From: Lachnospiraceae bacterium
Lineage (GTDB): Bacteria > Bacillota > Clostridia > Lachnospirales > Lachnospiraceae
NCBI GenBank assembly: GCA_015057325.1
Contig: SVEQ01000010.1
Span: 34,871 to 98,870 of the forward strand
Direction: 5' to 3'
Length of the DNA: 64,000 nt
The first letter of the stretch is position 1. Every line of letters begins with the position of its first letter. This document shows positions 54,764 to 64,000 of the stretch, piece after piece. The position numbers and the translations under genes were made by a program. The notes beneath the pieces are model-generated. The model made no database searches. It had not been told where the DNA came from and was given only the letters and a program-made list of their open reading frames with translations.

Positions 54764-55303
54764 ATGAAGTATGTTTGTAGCGTATGTGGTTATGTACATG
54801 AGGGAGATGAAGCACCTGATGAGTGTCCGGTATGCCATGCTCCTGCAGAAAAGTTCAAAGAGATGAGTGGGGATCTTACATGGGCTTCAGAGCATGTTGT
54901 TGGAGTAGCACAGGGTGTTAGTGAGGATATTCTTGCTGACCTTCGTTCTAACTTTGAGGGAGAGTGTTCAGAGGTTGGTATGTATATTGCTATGGCAAGA
55001 GTAGCATATAGAGAAGGTTATCCTGAGATAGGTTCTTACTTCGAAAAGGCAGCTTTTGAAGAGGCTGATCACGCAGCCAGATTTGCAGAACTTCTTGGCG
55101 AAGTAATTACAGATTCTACAAAGAAGAATCTTGAGATGAGAGTTGATGCTGAGAACGGTGCAACAAATGGTAAGACTGATCTTGCAAAGCGTGCTAAGGC
55201 TGCTAATCTTGATGCAATTCATGACAGTGTTCATGAGATGGCAAGAGATGAAGCAAGACATGGAAAAGCATTCAAAGGACTTCTCGATAGATATTTCGGA
55301 TAG
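54764..55303 (+). CDS. Rubrerythrin with N-terminal rubredoxin domain (reverse rubrerythrin)
   Basis: The first 35 residues are a rubredoxin iron site (CSVCGYVHEGDEAPDECPVC). The rest is the ferritin-like diiron domain with GECSEVGMY, FEEADHAARFAELLGE and DEARHGKAF ligands. It reduces hydrogen peroxide in anaerobes. The rubredoxin-first order is typical of Clostridia. The ATG at 54764 follows GAGGAGGT; an in-frame ATG 21 bases upstream precedes the binding site. Confidence 0.95.
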   Translation: MKYVCSVCGYVHEGDEAPDECPVCHAPAEKFKEMSGDLTWASEHVVGVAQGVSEDILADLRSNFEGECSEVGMYIAMARVAYREGYPEIGSYFEKAAFEEADHAARFAELLGEVITDSTKKNLEMRVDAENGATNGKTDLAKRAKAANLDAIHDSVHEMARDEARHGKAFKGLLDRYFG

Positions 55304-55332
55304 TCAATTTTAACCATGGTTAATAATGAGTT

Positions 55333-55361
55333 GAGAGTGGTTCTTAACCACTCTCTTTTTT
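55333..55361 (+). terminator. Rho-independent terminator after the rubrerythrin gene
   Basis: GAGAGTGGTT and AACCACTCTC form a perfect 10-base stem with a T6 tract. Confidence 0.9.
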
Positions 55362-55533
55362 GTGCATTTTGTCGTGAAAGTTCAGAATTTTTTTCTTTTG
55401 CTTGTCGATACTAGAGAAAATTTTATAAAAAGTTGCAAATTGTTTTTAATTGGAGTAGTATGAACATTGAAGTTAGGCAACTTGAGTTTTTATTCATAAA
55501 TATTTTTTTAATTGAAAATGGGAGGAATAAGAA

Positions 55534-56007
55534 ATGGCAACTAAGAAAGAAGAGCAGGTTAAGGCAGCTATGGCTAAGGTAGAGGCAGCTAAGAAGGCAG
55601 AGGCTACAAAGGCAGCAGCAGAGAAGATTACAGAAGAGAAGAAGGCACCTGCTAAGGCAGCAGCTAAGAAGCCGGCAGCTAAGAAGACAACAACTGCAGC
55701 AAAGAAGACTACAACAGCTAAGAAGACAACAACTGCAGCAAAGAAGACTACAGCAGCAGCTAAGAAGCCAGCAGCAAAGAAGGCTACAACAGCTAAGAAG
55801 ACTACAGCAGCTAAGACAACTGCTAAGGCAAAAGAGACTGTATACGTTCAGGCATGTGGTTTTGAAATCACAACTGATGATATCAAGAAGAAAGTTGCAG
55901 CAGCAGTAGGTAAGAAGGCAGTTAAGGAACTTAACATCTACGTTAAGCCTGAGGAAGGAATGATTTACTTCACAGCTGACGGAGAGCAGGGAAGCGTTAA
56001 TTTATAA
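55534..56007 (+). CDS. Histone-H1-like AAKK repeat protein with C-terminal DUF6465-like domain
   Basis: Residues about 40-105 are almost only Ala, Lys and Thr (AAKKPAAKKTTTAAKKTTT repeats). They resemble the tail of eukaryotic histone H1 and bacterial HctB-type nucleoid proteins. The last 55 residues (TVYVQACGFEITTDDIKKKV and NIYVKPEEGMIYFTADGEQG) look like DUF6465, a small domain of unknown function. A basic nucleic-acid-binding role is inferred. It has the GGAGGAATA site and sits alone between two terminators, so it is a single-gene transcript and likely highly expressed. Confidence 0.75.
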   Translation: MATKKEEQVKAAMAKVEAAKKAEATKAAAEKITEEKKAPAKAAAKKPAAKKTTTAAKKTTTAKKTTTAAKKTTAAAKKPAAKKATTAKKTTAAKTTAKAKETVYVQACGFEITTDDIKKKVAAAVGKKAVKELNIYVKPEEGMIYFTADGEQGSVNL

Positions 56008-56027
56008 TTTTTAAGTTGAGTTAATAA

Positions 56028-56056
56028 GGACATCGGAATTATCCGGTGTCCTTTTC
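56028..56056 (+). terminator. Rho-independent terminator after the DUF6465-like gene
   Basis: GGACATCGGA and TCCGGTGTCC form a stem around ATTA, followed by a T-rich tract. Confidence 0.85.
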
Positions 56057-56117
56057 TTTACTTATTTGTTATTTTGGATTATAATTTCAATATAAAATAC
56101 AGAAGGTGGATTGCAAA

Positions 56118-56912
56118 ATGAAATTAGGATTTATTGGTTGTGGTAATATGGCAACTGCTATGATGAAGGGAATCATTTCCAATAATATAGTAGATGCAAA
56201 AAATATATTTGGATATGATGTGGCAGATGCATGCAGAGACAAAGCAACAAACGAACTTGGAATTAATGTTACATCCGGCAACAAGGAAGTAATTGATAAA
56301 GCTGATATAATTGTTCTTGCTGTTAAGCCACAATACTATGAAGAAGTAATTGGGGAAATCAAAGATGGTGTAAGTGATGATAAGATAATCGTTACTATTG
56401 CACCGGGTAAAACTTTGGCTTGGCTTGAGGAAACATTTGGCAAAAAGATAAAACTTGTAAGAACTATGCCAAACACTCCGGCTCTTGTCGGGGAAGGTAT
56501 AACGGCAGCATGTTATAATGAGAAAGTAACAGAAGCTGAACTTGAAACTGTAGTTAATGTGCTTAAGGGATTTGGAAAATGCGAAGTTATTTCCGAGTCA
56601 CTTATGGATGTTGTTGTGTCTGTTGCCAGTAGCTCGCCGGCATATGTGTTTATATTTATTGAGGCGATGGCTGATGCGGCTGTTGCTGACGGAATGCCGA
56701 GAGCACAGGCTTATGAGTTCGCAGCACAAGCGGTTCTTGGAAGTGCCAAAATGGTTCTTGAAACAGGCAAACATCCGGGAGAACTTAAGGACATGGTGTG
56801 TTCTCCTGCGGGAACAACTATCGAAGCGGTTCGTGTTTTGGAAGATAAAGGAATGCGAAGCGCGGTAATTGAAGCCATGAAAGCATGCACACGCAAGGCT
56901 CGTGGGATGTAA
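56118..56912 (+). CDS. proC: Pyrroline-5-carboxylate reductase
   Basis: It makes proline from pyrroline-5-carboxylate using NAD(P)H. The Rossmann motif IGCGNMATAMMKGI is at residues 6-19, VRTMPNTPALVGEG near 116 and the C-terminal DMVCSPAGTTIEAVRVLE near 225. At 264 residues it is normal. The ATG at 56118 follows AAGGTGGA; the upstream GTG is not needed. Confidence 0.95.
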   Translation: MKLGFIGCGNMATAMMKGIISNNIVDAKNIFGYDVADACRDKATNELGINVTSGNKEVIDKADIIVLAVKPQYYEEVIGEIKDGVSDDKIIVTIAPGKTLAWLEETFGKKIKLVRTMPNTPALVGEGITAACYNEKVTEAELETVVNVLKGFGKCEVISESLMDVVVSVASSSPAYVFIFIEAMADAAVADGMPRAQAYEFAAQAVLGSAKMVLETGKHPGELKDMVCSPAGTTIEAVRVLEDKGMRSAVIEAMKACTRKARGM

Positions 56913-56945
56913 AAAAATATATAATATTTAAGGAGGTTTCATACT

Positions 56946-57626
56946 ATGAAGTACGAAATTATTGGCAACACAGTACCTGCTGTAGAGGTGACTCTCGACA
57001 ATGGAGAGGGAATGTACACACAGAGTGGTGGAATGGTATGGCAGACAGAGGGAATCAACATGGCAACAAACACCAAAGGCGGTCTCATGAAGGGCCTTGG
57101 AAGAATGCTTGCCGGAGAATCTCTCTTTATGGCAACTTATACATCACAGAAAGATGGAGCTAAGATTGCATTTGGTGCAACAGTTCCCGGTGATGTTATC
57201 CCTGTTAATCTTTCGGGTACACCAGGTATTATTGCACAGAAGAAAGCTTTCCTTTGTGCTCAGGAAGGTGTTAATGTAAGCATTACTCTTACAAAGAAGT
57301 TTGGTGCAGGTTTATTCGGTGGAGAGGGATTCATCTTACAGGATATTTCCGGTGATGGATATGCTTTCCTTGAGGTAGATGGTGATCAGGTTGTTAAAGA
57401 GCTTGCTGCAGGCGAAGTTATCAAGGTTGATACAGGTAACGTAGTTGCATTTGATAAGACTGTTTCTTATGAGGTAGAGACAGTTAAGGGACTTGGTAAT
57501 ATCTTCTTCGGTGGAGAAGGTTTATTCCTTACAAAACTTACAGGACCTGGTCGTGTAATATTACAGACACAGAACTTCAATGATTTTGCAGGTCGTATCA
57601 TTGCAATGATGCCAAGCAAGGGATGA
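56946..57626 (+). CDS. TIGR00266/AIM24-family protein
   Basis: The beta-rich fold is typical: the segment VEVTLDNGEGMYTQSGGMVW at the start, GLGRMLAGESLFMATYTSQK, and FGAGLFGGEGFILQDISGDG, which is repeated near the end as GGEGLFLTKLTGPGRV. Length of 226 residues fits. Function in bacteria is unknown. The ATG follows AAGGAGG. Confidence 0.9.
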   Translation: MKYEIIGNTVPAVEVTLDNGEGMYTQSGGMVWQTEGINMATNTKGGLMKGLGRMLAGESLFMATYTSQKDGAKIAFGATVPGDVIPVNLSGTPGIIAQKKAFLCAQEGVNVSITLTKKFGAGLFGGEGFILQDISGDGYAFLEVDGDQVVKELAAGEVIKVDTGNVVAFDKTVSYEVETVKGLGNIFFGGEGLFLTKLTGPGRVILQTQNFNDFAGRIIAMMPSKG

Positions 57627-57705
57627 AGTGCAGCGGAATCTGTAATTGACTTACTCAATTAATGATTCCCGGCTCTACGTGGCATAGTATATATTAAGAA
57701 CTTAA

Positions 57706-57735
57706 GTTGTGCAGGCTGATCGCGGTCTGCACAAC
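57706..57735 (+). terminator. Hairpin after the AIM24-like gene, possible terminator
   Basis: GTTGTGCAG and CTGCACAAC form a nine-base perfect stem around 12 bases. The T-tract after it is poor (AATTTTAT), so it may be a weak terminator or a site in the leader of the channel gene. Confidence 0.5.
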
Positions 57736-57776
57736 AATTTTATCTACGGTTAATTTCTTTTGATGAGGTATTGAAA

Positions 57777-58967
57777 GTGACAGCTAATACAAGTAATTGG
57801 AATCAAATAAAAAAAAGATTGTTTTCGATGGTATCTGTCGGGGTTGTTGATGAACCCATTAATCAGGCTTATGATGTTATAAGTACAGGTGCACTTATAA
57901 TTAATTTGGTGGCTGCAATTATGAACACCTATGATAGTCTGACTATCAAATTCGGTGGGACTTTTGCAATGATAGAGAAAATTACTGTAGCATTTTTTGC
58001 TATAGATTTTATATTAAGAATGTTTACGGCTACAGAATTGTATCCCGGAGTTAAAACAGCCAAAGCTGTTGGCAAGTACGTTTTTTCTTTTGCGGGAATA
58101 GTGGACTGGTTATCATTTCTTCCTTATTATCTTCCGGTCTTTTTCCCAAGCGGTGCAGCAGTATTTCGAATGTTCCGTGTCGTGAGAATTTTAAGGCTAT
58201 TCCGAATAAATGCATATTATGATTCGTTGAATGTTATTACAGAAGTATTGTCTTCAAAAAAACAACAGTTGATGTCTTCTGTATTCATTATAGTAATTCT
58301 TATGGTTGCATCTAGTCTTTGTATGTACAGTGTTGAGCATGCGGCACAGCCGGACGTATTTCAGAATGCGTTTTCGGGAATATGGTGGGCAGCTTCAACG
58401 TTGCTTACTGTCGGTTACGGCGACATTTATCCTGTCACAACACTTGGAAAGTTTTTCGGAATATTGATAGCTTTTTTGGGAGTAGGTATGGTAGCTATTC
58501 CAACAGGTATTATTTCTGCGGGATTTGTTGAACAATACACAAGACTTAAGGAACTTGGAGATCTTGCTGCTGAGCATAGTATCAATTTTATTGAGATACT
58601 TCTTGATAAAAAGGATAAATGGGTGGGCGTATGCATTAAAGAGGTTAACCTGCCCGATAATACAATAGTTGCCTTGATAAAAAGGGGAGAAGAGGTTTTG
58701 ATGCCTAATGGAGATACCACGCTTTTGGCAGGTGATGTTGTAGTGTTAGGCTCTGATATAATTGATGGGGCAGCTTCTCTAAAGCTTTCCGAGGTTAACA
58801 TTGGAAACGAGCACCCATGGAAAAATCAAGCAATCAAAGACTTGGATATTTCACGAAAAATGCTTATTGTTGTGGTAAAAAGAAAAGGAAAAACATTGGT
58901 TCCGGACGGTGAAACCGTACTCAAAAACGGAGATGTTGTTGTGATTAGTGATTTCCGCAAACGTTAA
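57777..58967 (+). CDS. Voltage-gated-type potassium channel with TrkA-C domains
   Basis: Six transmembrane helices: S4 is the Arg-rich VFRMFRVVRILRLFRINAYY, and the pore loop carries the selectivity filter TLLTVGYGDIY near residue 210. The C-terminal part (about 270-396) contains two RCK C-terminal-like (TrkA-C) domains, each with a NGDVVV-type ending, that may bind nucleotides or c-di-AMP. I chose GTG at 57777, eight bases from GATGAGG; a TTG two codons upstream is too close. Confidence 0.9.
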   Translation: MTANTSNWNQIKKRLFSMVSVGVVDEPINQAYDVISTGALIINLVAAIMNTYDSLTIKFGGTFAMIEKITVAFFAIDFILRMFTATELYPGVKTAKAVGKYVFSFAGIVDWLSFLPYYLPVFFPSGAAVFRMFRVVRILRLFRINAYYDSLNVITEVLSSKKQQLMSSVFIIVILMVASSLCMYSVEHAAQPDVFQNAFSGIWWAASTLLTVGYGDIYPVTTLGKFFGILIAFLGVGMVAIPTGIISAGFVEQYTRLKELGDLAAEHSINFIEILLDKKDKWVGVCIKEVNLPDNTIVALIKRGEEVLMPNGDTTLLAGDVVVLGSDIIDGAASLKLSEVNIGNEHPWKNQAIKDLDISRKMLIVVVKRKGKTLVPDGETVLKNGDVVVISDFRKR

Positions 58968-59061
58968 ACTTCCTATATTAGCCAATAGAATTTTGCAACA
59001 AAGAATGATATAATCGGTTGTGCGTAATAGAAGGATTTCACTTAAGACTTGGAGGATGAAT

Positions 59062-60441
59062 ATGGATAATAACGATAATATAGACAACAGAGATGACAAT
59101 TACGAAAAGTATTGTTATTTGTGCAGAAGACCTGAGTCGAAGGTTGGTAAGCTTATATATATGCCTAACAATATTAATATATGTCAGGATTGTATGCAGA
59201 AAACTTTTGACAGCTTTTCGGGTGGCGGTATGCAGTTTATGGATCTTTCAAACATGCCTAACCTTAACATGAACCAGTTTACACCGGTTAACGACATACC
59301 AAAAAGCCAGAAGGTTAAGAAGAAAAAAGAGAAAGAGAAAAAAGAGGAAGAGCCTGAAATGACTCTTTCGACAATACCTGCTCCTCATGAAATGAAAGCG
59401 AAATTAGACGAATATGTAATAGGTCAGGAGCATGCGAAGAAGGTTATATCGGTTGCGGTATATAATCATTATAAGAGAGTGCTTACCGATACAATGGATG
59501 ATATCGAAATCGAGAAGTCTAACATGCTTATGGTAGGCCCCACCGGTTCCGGTAAGACATACCTTGTTAAGACTATTGCAAGAATATTAAATGTTCCCCT
59601 TGCAATTACGGATGCGACGACGCTTACCGAGGCAGGCTACATAGGTGACGATGTTGAGAGTGTTCTTTCTAAGCTTCTTGCCGCTGCTGATAATGATGTT
59701 GAGAAGGCAGAGCGAGGAATTGTATTTATTGATGAGATTGATAAAATAGCGAAAAAGCGTAATACTAATTCTAGAGATGTAAGCGGTGAGGCGGTTCAGC
59801 AGGGACTCTTAAAATTGCTTGAAGGAGCAGAGGTTGAGGTTCCTGTAGGTTCGGGAAGCAAGAATGCTATGGTTCCGCTTACAACGATTAATACAAGAAA
59901 CATTTTGTTTATTTGCGGTGGTGCATTTCCGGATATAGAGGACATTATTAAGGCAAGATTAAATGAGCAATCGTCGATAGGTTTTAGAGCAGACCTTAAG
60001 GATAAGTATGATGAGGACAGGAATCTTCTTCAAAAAGTAACGGTAGAAGATTTGAGGGAGTTTGGTATGATACCGGAGTTCCTTGGACGTCTTCCTGTAT
60101 TGTATGCGCTTGAAGGTTTGGATGAGGATATGCTTGTTAAGATACTCAAAGAACCTAAGAACGCAATACTTAAGCAGTATCAGAAACTCTTGTCGCTTGA
60201 CGGAGTGGATCTTCGTTTTGATGACGGTGCATACCATGCAATCGCCAAGAAGGCAATGGAAAAGAAAACCGGTGCAAGAGCGCTTCGTGCAATTATCGAG
60301 GAGTTCATGCTAGATATCATGTACCAGATTCCAAGAGATGACAATATAGGCCGAGTGACAATTACTCAGGAATACATAGAAGGAACAGGCGGACCATTAT
60401 TGGAGATGAGGGGTGTGCTTGCCTTGGAAAATGATGAGTAA
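59062..60441 (+). CDS. clpX: ATP-dependent Clp protease ATP-binding subunit ClpX
   Basis: The zinc-binding domain at the N-terminus (CYLCRRPESKVGKLIY then CQDC), a Lys/Glu-rich linker, the Walker A loop MLMVGPTGSGKTYL (about 155-168), Walker B GIVFIDEIDKIAKK and the ClpP-binding loop IGFRADLK are all present. At 459 residues it is slightly long because of the linker. It feeds protein substrates to ClpP; no housekeeping clpP is adjacent. The ATG at 59062 follows GGAGGATGAA. Confidence 0.96.
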   Translation: MDNNDNIDNRDDNYEKYCYLCRRPESKVGKLIYMPNNINICQDCMQKTFDSFSGGGMQFMDLSNMPNLNMNQFTPVNDIPKSQKVKKKKEKEKKEEEPEMTLSTIPAPHEMKAKLDEYVIGQEHAKKVISVAVYNHYKRVLTDTMDDIEIEKSNMLMVGPTGSGKTYLVKTIARILNVPLAITDATTLTEAGYIGDDVESVLSKLLAAADNDVEKAERGIVFIDEIDKIAKKRNTNSRDVSGEAVQQGLLKLLEGAEVEVPVGSGSKNAMVPLTTINTRNILFICGGAFPDIEDIIKARLNEQSSIGFRADLKDKYDEDRNLLQKVTVEDLREFGMIPEFLGRLPVLYALEGLDEDMLVKILKEPKNAILKQYQKLLSLDGVDLRFDDGAYHAIAKKAMEKKTGARALRAIIEEFMLDIMYQIPRDDNIGRVTITQEYIEGTGGPLLEMRGVLALENDE

Positions 60442-60523
60442 GTTATAATGATGTCAAAGCAGATAGGATGCTTTAATTTGTAATATAAGTAACGAAATTT
60501 TATAAGGAGGAACAATAAGTAAC

Positions 60524-61903
60524 ATGGAACGTAGAAATGCATGGAAAGACTACAGCAAGAAGGAGATCAAAGATCTTGAACAGTTGTGTAAGGGTTATCG
60601 TAAGTTTCTTGATAACGGTAAGACTGAACGCGAGTGCGTAAAAGAGCTTGTTTTGATGGCAGAGGGTGCCGGATATGTTGATATCGAGGAGTTTAGAAAA
60701 TCGAAAAAGAAGCCTAAAAAGGGTGATAAAATATACGCTGTTAACATGAAGAAAGCGATTGCACTTTTCAATATCGGTTCAGAGGTTATTACTAACGGTA
60801 TGAATATTTTAGGTGCACATATTGATTCGCCACGTATGGATGTTAAGCAAAATCCTTTGTACGAGGATACAGACCTTGCATACCTTGATACACATTATTA
60901 TGGCGGAATCAAGAAGTATCAGTGGGTAACACTTCCTCTTGCAATTCATGGTGTTGTGGCTAAGAAGGACGGCGAAGTTGTAGATATAGTTATCGGTGAG
61001 GACGACAAGGATCCGGTATTTTGTGTTTCAGATTTGCTTATACATCTTGCGCAGGATCAAATGGATAAGAAGGGTGCCAAGGTTGTTGAGGGTGAGCAGT
61101 TAGATATTCTTGTAGGAAGCAAGCCACTTCCAAAAGAAGAAAAGGATGCTGTTAAGAAAACTGTACTTGATGTCCTTAATAAGAAATATGGTATCGAAGA
61201 AGAGGATTTCTTATCTGCTGAACTTGAAATTGTACCTGCCGGCAAGGCAAGAAACATGGGACTTGATGAGTCTATGATAATAGGCTACGGTCAGGACGAC
61301 AGGGTTTGCTCATATACATCAGCTGCTGCAATGTTTGAAATGGAAAATGTTAAACGTACGTCATGCTGCCTGCTTGTAGATAAGGAAGAAATCGGTTCTG
61401 TAGGTGCTACTGGAATGCAGTCTAAGTTCTTTGAGAACACAGTTGCAGAACTTATGGATATGATGGGAGATTATTCTGAACTTAAGCTTAAGAGATGCCT
61501 TGCAAACTCATTTATGCTTTCTTCAGATGTATCGGCAGCATTTGACCCAAGTTATGCAGATGCTTTTGAGAAGAAAAACTGTGCATACTTCGGACGCGGT
61601 GTTGTGTTTAACAAGTTCACCGGTGCTCGCGGTAAGTCTGGTTCAAATGATGCAAATGCTGAATATATCGCAAAACTTCGTAAGATTATGGATGACAACA
61701 ACGTTGCTTTCCAGACAGCAGAACTTGGTAAGGTTGATAAGGGCGGCGGAGGAACAATCGCTTATATTCTTTCGCTTTACGATATGAATGTTATCGACAG
61801 TGGTGTTGCGGTTCTTAACATGCACGCACCATGGGAAATTACAAGTAAGGCTGATATTTATGAGGCTTATAAGTCATATAAGGCATTCCTTAAAGATGCA
61901 TAA
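60524..61903 (+). CDS. M18-family aminopeptidase
   Basis: Metal-binding residues lie in GAHIDSPRMDVK (about 103-114) and LLVDKEEIGSVGATG, with the long domain between; the C-terminal part includes AVLNMHAPWEIT, where the last His ligand lies. Length of 459 residues is normal for M18 (aspartyl aminopeptidase type). The ATG follows AAGGAGGAAC. Confidence 0.93.
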   Translation: MERRNAWKDYSKKEIKDLEQLCKGYRKFLDNGKTERECVKELVLMAEGAGYVDIEEFRKSKKKPKKGDKIYAVNMKKAIALFNIGSEVITNGMNILGAHIDSPRMDVKQNPLYEDTDLAYLDTHYYGGIKKYQWVTLPLAIHGVVAKKDGEVVDIVIGEDDKDPVFCVSDLLIHLAQDQMDKKGAKVVEGEQLDILVGSKPLPKEEKDAVKKTVLDVLNKKYGIEEEDFLSAELEIVPAGKARNMGLDESMIIGYGQDDRVCSYTSAAAMFEMENVKRTSCCLLVDKEEIGSVGATGMQSKFFENTVAELMDMMGDYSELKLKRCLANSFMLSSDVSAAFDPSYADAFEKKNCAYFGRGVVFNKFTGARGKSGSNDANAEYIAKLRKIMDDNNVAFQTAELGKVDKGGGGTIAYILSLYDMNVIDSGVAVLNMHAPWEITSKADIYEAYKSYKAFLKDA

Positions 61904-61925
61904 AAGATATTATAGTGGATTATTA

Positions 61926-61958
61926 ACGGATAACACTTTGAAGTGTTGTCCGTTTTTT
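61926..61958 (+). terminator. Rho-independent terminator after the M18 gene
   Basis: ACGGATAACACTT pairs with AAGTGTTGTCCGT (one mismatch) around a two-base loop, with a T7 tract. Confidence 0.9.
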
Positions 61959-62104
61959 TGTGTGAGTTTGTTCTATGTGGCATATGTCATGTGAAAAGCC
62001 GACACTTATGGATATGTGGATGAGCACGAAGAGATTACTAAATGGTATCATAATTAGGGATAGTAAAAAAATATAATTAAGTAAAAAGCGTATTCAGGTG
62101 TTAT

Positions 62105-63832
62105 ATGAAGTGTCAGAATATGATATACAGCAATGACTATGCTGATTATATTATTAATTCCAACGATTTGATTATAGAGGGAAATGAGAATAATTGTTGT
62201 ACGAATACAATAATGGAACGCATGGCAATCCAACATTGTCCGCAGAAGGAACAGAGACTTACCAATCTTGAGTCAGTGCCTTATTCCTTTATACCCAAGC
62301 TTTATGGGCTGATGGATTCGGGAAACATGGAGGTAACAGGAGTTAAGCAGGTTCAAAAACCTGAAACACTTGCACTGTCAGGCCGGGGCATTATTGTTGG
62401 AATAATTGATACAGGGATTGACTTCACCAATCCCTTGTTTATAAATGGGGAAGGAAACAGCAGAGTCGGTATGATGTGGGATCAGTCAATACCGTGTAAT
62501 GAAACTTGTTTAAGTGGTGTAGGTAATGAAATGCCTTCACCGTTTTATGGTACGGTATATGACAATATGACTATAAATAAAGCTTTAGCAAGCAGTAATC
62601 CGTATGATATCGTTCCGTCAAAAGATGATGATGGGCACGGAACTTATATGGCAGGAATTATATCCGGTAATATTGCGGCGGATAAGGATTTTGTTGGTAT
62701 TGCATATGAGGCGGAAATAGCGGTTGTTAAAGTCAAGGAATGCAAACCTTATCTGAAAGAATATTTTGGAGTAAGACGTGACGCAAAAGCATATCAGGAA
62801 ACGGATATTATCTATGCGGTAGCATATCTTCTTCAATATTCAAGATATAAACGCATGCCTATTTCAATATATATAGGAATGGGTAGCAGCAACGGCGGTC
62901 ATTTGGGGTACACATTTCTGGAAAGATACTTAGACAGTGTGCTTGAAAATATAGCAACTCTTATAAGTGTGCCTGCCGGCAATGAGGGTAATGAAAGACT
63001 GCACTATGCGGGGGAGATTCCAGATGATGCGGAAGTTGATGTTGTCGAAGTTAATGTTGGTCAGGGGCAAGACTCGTTAGTTATTGAGTTGTGGGGTAAT
63101 GCACCGACCACCTTTGCGGTAGGCATTGACGCTCCGGGTGGAGAACGGATAGAGAGAATTGTGCCACGTTTTGGAAGTGAAGAGTTAGTTGCATTTCCTA
63201 TAACAAGAACGACAGTATATGTTGTATACCAGCTTGTGGAGGTATATTCCGGTGATGAGCTCATATTTATAAGACTTACGGCACCGACGCCGGGAATATG
63301 GCGTTTTCGTGTGTATGCGGACGAAGGACGGCAAAGAACGTACAACATGTGGATGCCGCTTAGACAATTCCTGCAGCCGGATACATATTTTCTGCGACCC
63401 GAACCGGAAAACACCGTAACGAACCCGGGAAACGCTAGACTTGTAATGACCATGACAGCGTATAACCACATAAATGAGAGTCTTTACGCAAAAGCCGGTC
63501 GTGGCTACACCGCAAGAAATGTTGTAAAGCCGTCACTTGCGGCACCCGGAGTTAACGTGTACGGACCGGGCCTTAACCAAAGTTTTGTAACAAGAACAGG
63601 TACATCGGTTGCTGCAGCACATAGCGCAGGAATGCTTGCATTATTCTTACAATGGAATATGAATAATCTTGAGTTTGGGTTCTTTTTCGCAGAACAGATA
63701 GAGAGCTTTTTCTTCAGAAGTGCCACCAGAGAAGAGGACTATGAATATCCCAACATCCTGTGGGGCTACGGAATCATGAACATATGGAACGTGTTTGAAC
63801 GCTTTCGCATCGTAGAACTACCTAAATTATAA
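62105..63832 (+). CDS. Subtilisin-like serine protease (family S8, clostridial type)
   Basis: The S8 catalytic triad is present: Asp in VGIIDTGIDFTNPLF (about residue 102), His in DDGHGTYMAGI (about 178) and Ser in RTGTSVAAAHSAGM (about 500). The long insertion between the His and Ser regions is typical of clostridial Csp-type subtilases. No signal peptide is visible, as is common for this group, so export is uncertain. Length of 575 residues is normal. The ATG follows AGGTG. Confidence 0.9.
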   Translation: MKCQNMIYSNDYADYIINSNDLIIEGNENNCCTNTIMERMAIQHCPQKEQRLTNLESVPYSFIPKLYGLMDSGNMEVTGVKQVQKPETLALSGRGIIVGIIDTGIDFTNPLFINGEGNSRVGMMWDQSIPCNETCLSGVGNEMPSPFYGTVYDNMTINKALASSNPYDIVPSKDDDGHGTYMAGIISGNIAADKDFVGIAYEAEIAVVKVKECKPYLKEYFGVRRDAKAYQETDIIYAVAYLLQYSRYKRMPISIYIGMGSSNGGHLGYTFLERYLDSVLENIATLISVPAGNEGNERLHYAGEIPDDAEVDVVEVNVGQGQDSLVIELWGNAPTTFAVGIDAPGGERIERIVPRFGSEELVAFPITRTTVYVVYQLVEVYSGDELIFIRLTAPTPGIWRFRVYADEGRQRTYNMWMPLRQFLQPDTYFLRPEPENTVTNPGNARLVMTMTAYNHINESLYAKAGRGYTARNVVKPSLAAPGVNVYGPGLNQSFVTRTGTSVAAAHSAGMLALFLQWNMNNLEFGFFFAEQIESFFFRSATREEDYEYPNILWGYGIMNIWNVFERFRIVELPKL

Positions 63833-64000
63833 TTGCTGTTTAATGCACTTTTATATATGACGGACGCGTATAGATTATCAGATGTATGCATATCCTGTGT
63901 CCAATTAACTGTTATATACATTCTCAAAACGGACGCATAACAAATTGTCGATATATTACATTCTGTGTGACGAGACATACGGACATAAGAGTTTCTAGGT
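63833..64000. other. Intergenic tail without recognisable gene
   Basis: No gene, terminator or RNA seen. ACGGAC occurs three times (63859, 63929, 63978 region), twice followed by GC(G/A)TA, a weak direct repeat. Confidence 0.3.

Noticed and set aside
57661..57770. tRNA or small RNA gene before the potassium channel
   Set aside because: Only the single stem at 57706-57735 is seen; no cloverleaf or TTC-loop sequence.
63061..63471. 136-codon minus-strand frame inside the subtilase gene
   Set aside because: Antisense shadow; the plus-strand protein has a complete catalytic triad.

Overview
The window reads as AT-rich Clostridia chromosome, most likely Lachnospiraceae. Reasons are AGGAGG-type ribosome binding sites, a class II galT in a gal cluster, a rubredoxin-first rubrerythrin, an alanine/lysine-rich DUF6465-like protein, and a clostridial-type subtilase. 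The family assignment is inference from gene content and style, not from a marker gene. No rRNA or tRNA gene was recognised.

Layout. 1-9140: the start of a membrane protein, then galactose metabolism (galK-galT on the minus strand; a LacI-type regulator and galE on the plus strand), a clostripain-like lipoprotein and an anchored surface protein. 9152-11209: a decaying patch of small toxin-antitoxin-like genes (HicB-like, YgiT zinc finger), with frameshifts at homopolymer runs. 11278-16242: a DUF4143-type ATPase, a small membrane protein, a Cas6 endoribonuclease and two overlapping WYL-domain proteins. 16380-20545: a MoxR / DUF58 / transglutaminase-like operon. 20669-28664: a type III-D CRISPR effector operon (Cas10 without HD domain, Csm3-like Cas7, Csx10-like, Cas7-Cas7 fusion, Csx19-like, TIGR03986-like, small Rossmann-like protein), followed by a four-repeat CRISPR array at 28910-29164. 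There is no cas1 or cas2. 29388-34330: mobile-type genes (VirD4-like ATPase, ClpP paralogue) and a minus-strand operon headed by an 808-residue protein with a RelA/SpoT synthetase-like domain. 34455-41279: the most unusual part: a membrane J-domain protein, a stand-alone CARF-like protein, a sigma-70-like protein and two CARF-HEPN ribonuclease-like effectors, one with a large helical insertion. 41428-42968: XRE regulator, signal peptidase I and two small unknown genes. 43024-63832: ordinary chromosome (FMN riboswitch with ribE-ribBA-ribH, a sensor kinase lacking the phosphoacceptor His, DUF1189-like, CYTH, DJ-1, DinG/XPD-type helicase, HAD phosphatase, murF, rubrerythrin, proC, AIM24-like, potassium channel, clpX, M18 aminopeptidase, subtilase).

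How it may work together (inference). Cas6 at 12855 would process the short array and the III-D complex would bind complementary RNA. Cas10 keeps a GDD motif, so it could make cyclic oligoadenylate, which the CARF proteins at 35364-41279 could sense. HEPN motifs R825-H830 and R503-H508 predict RNA cleavage by two of them. The stand-alone CARF protein and the sigma-like protein next to it would be an output at the level of transcription. A 36-bp element shared by the promoters at 34394 and 41367 ties this module to the XRE gene that follows it.
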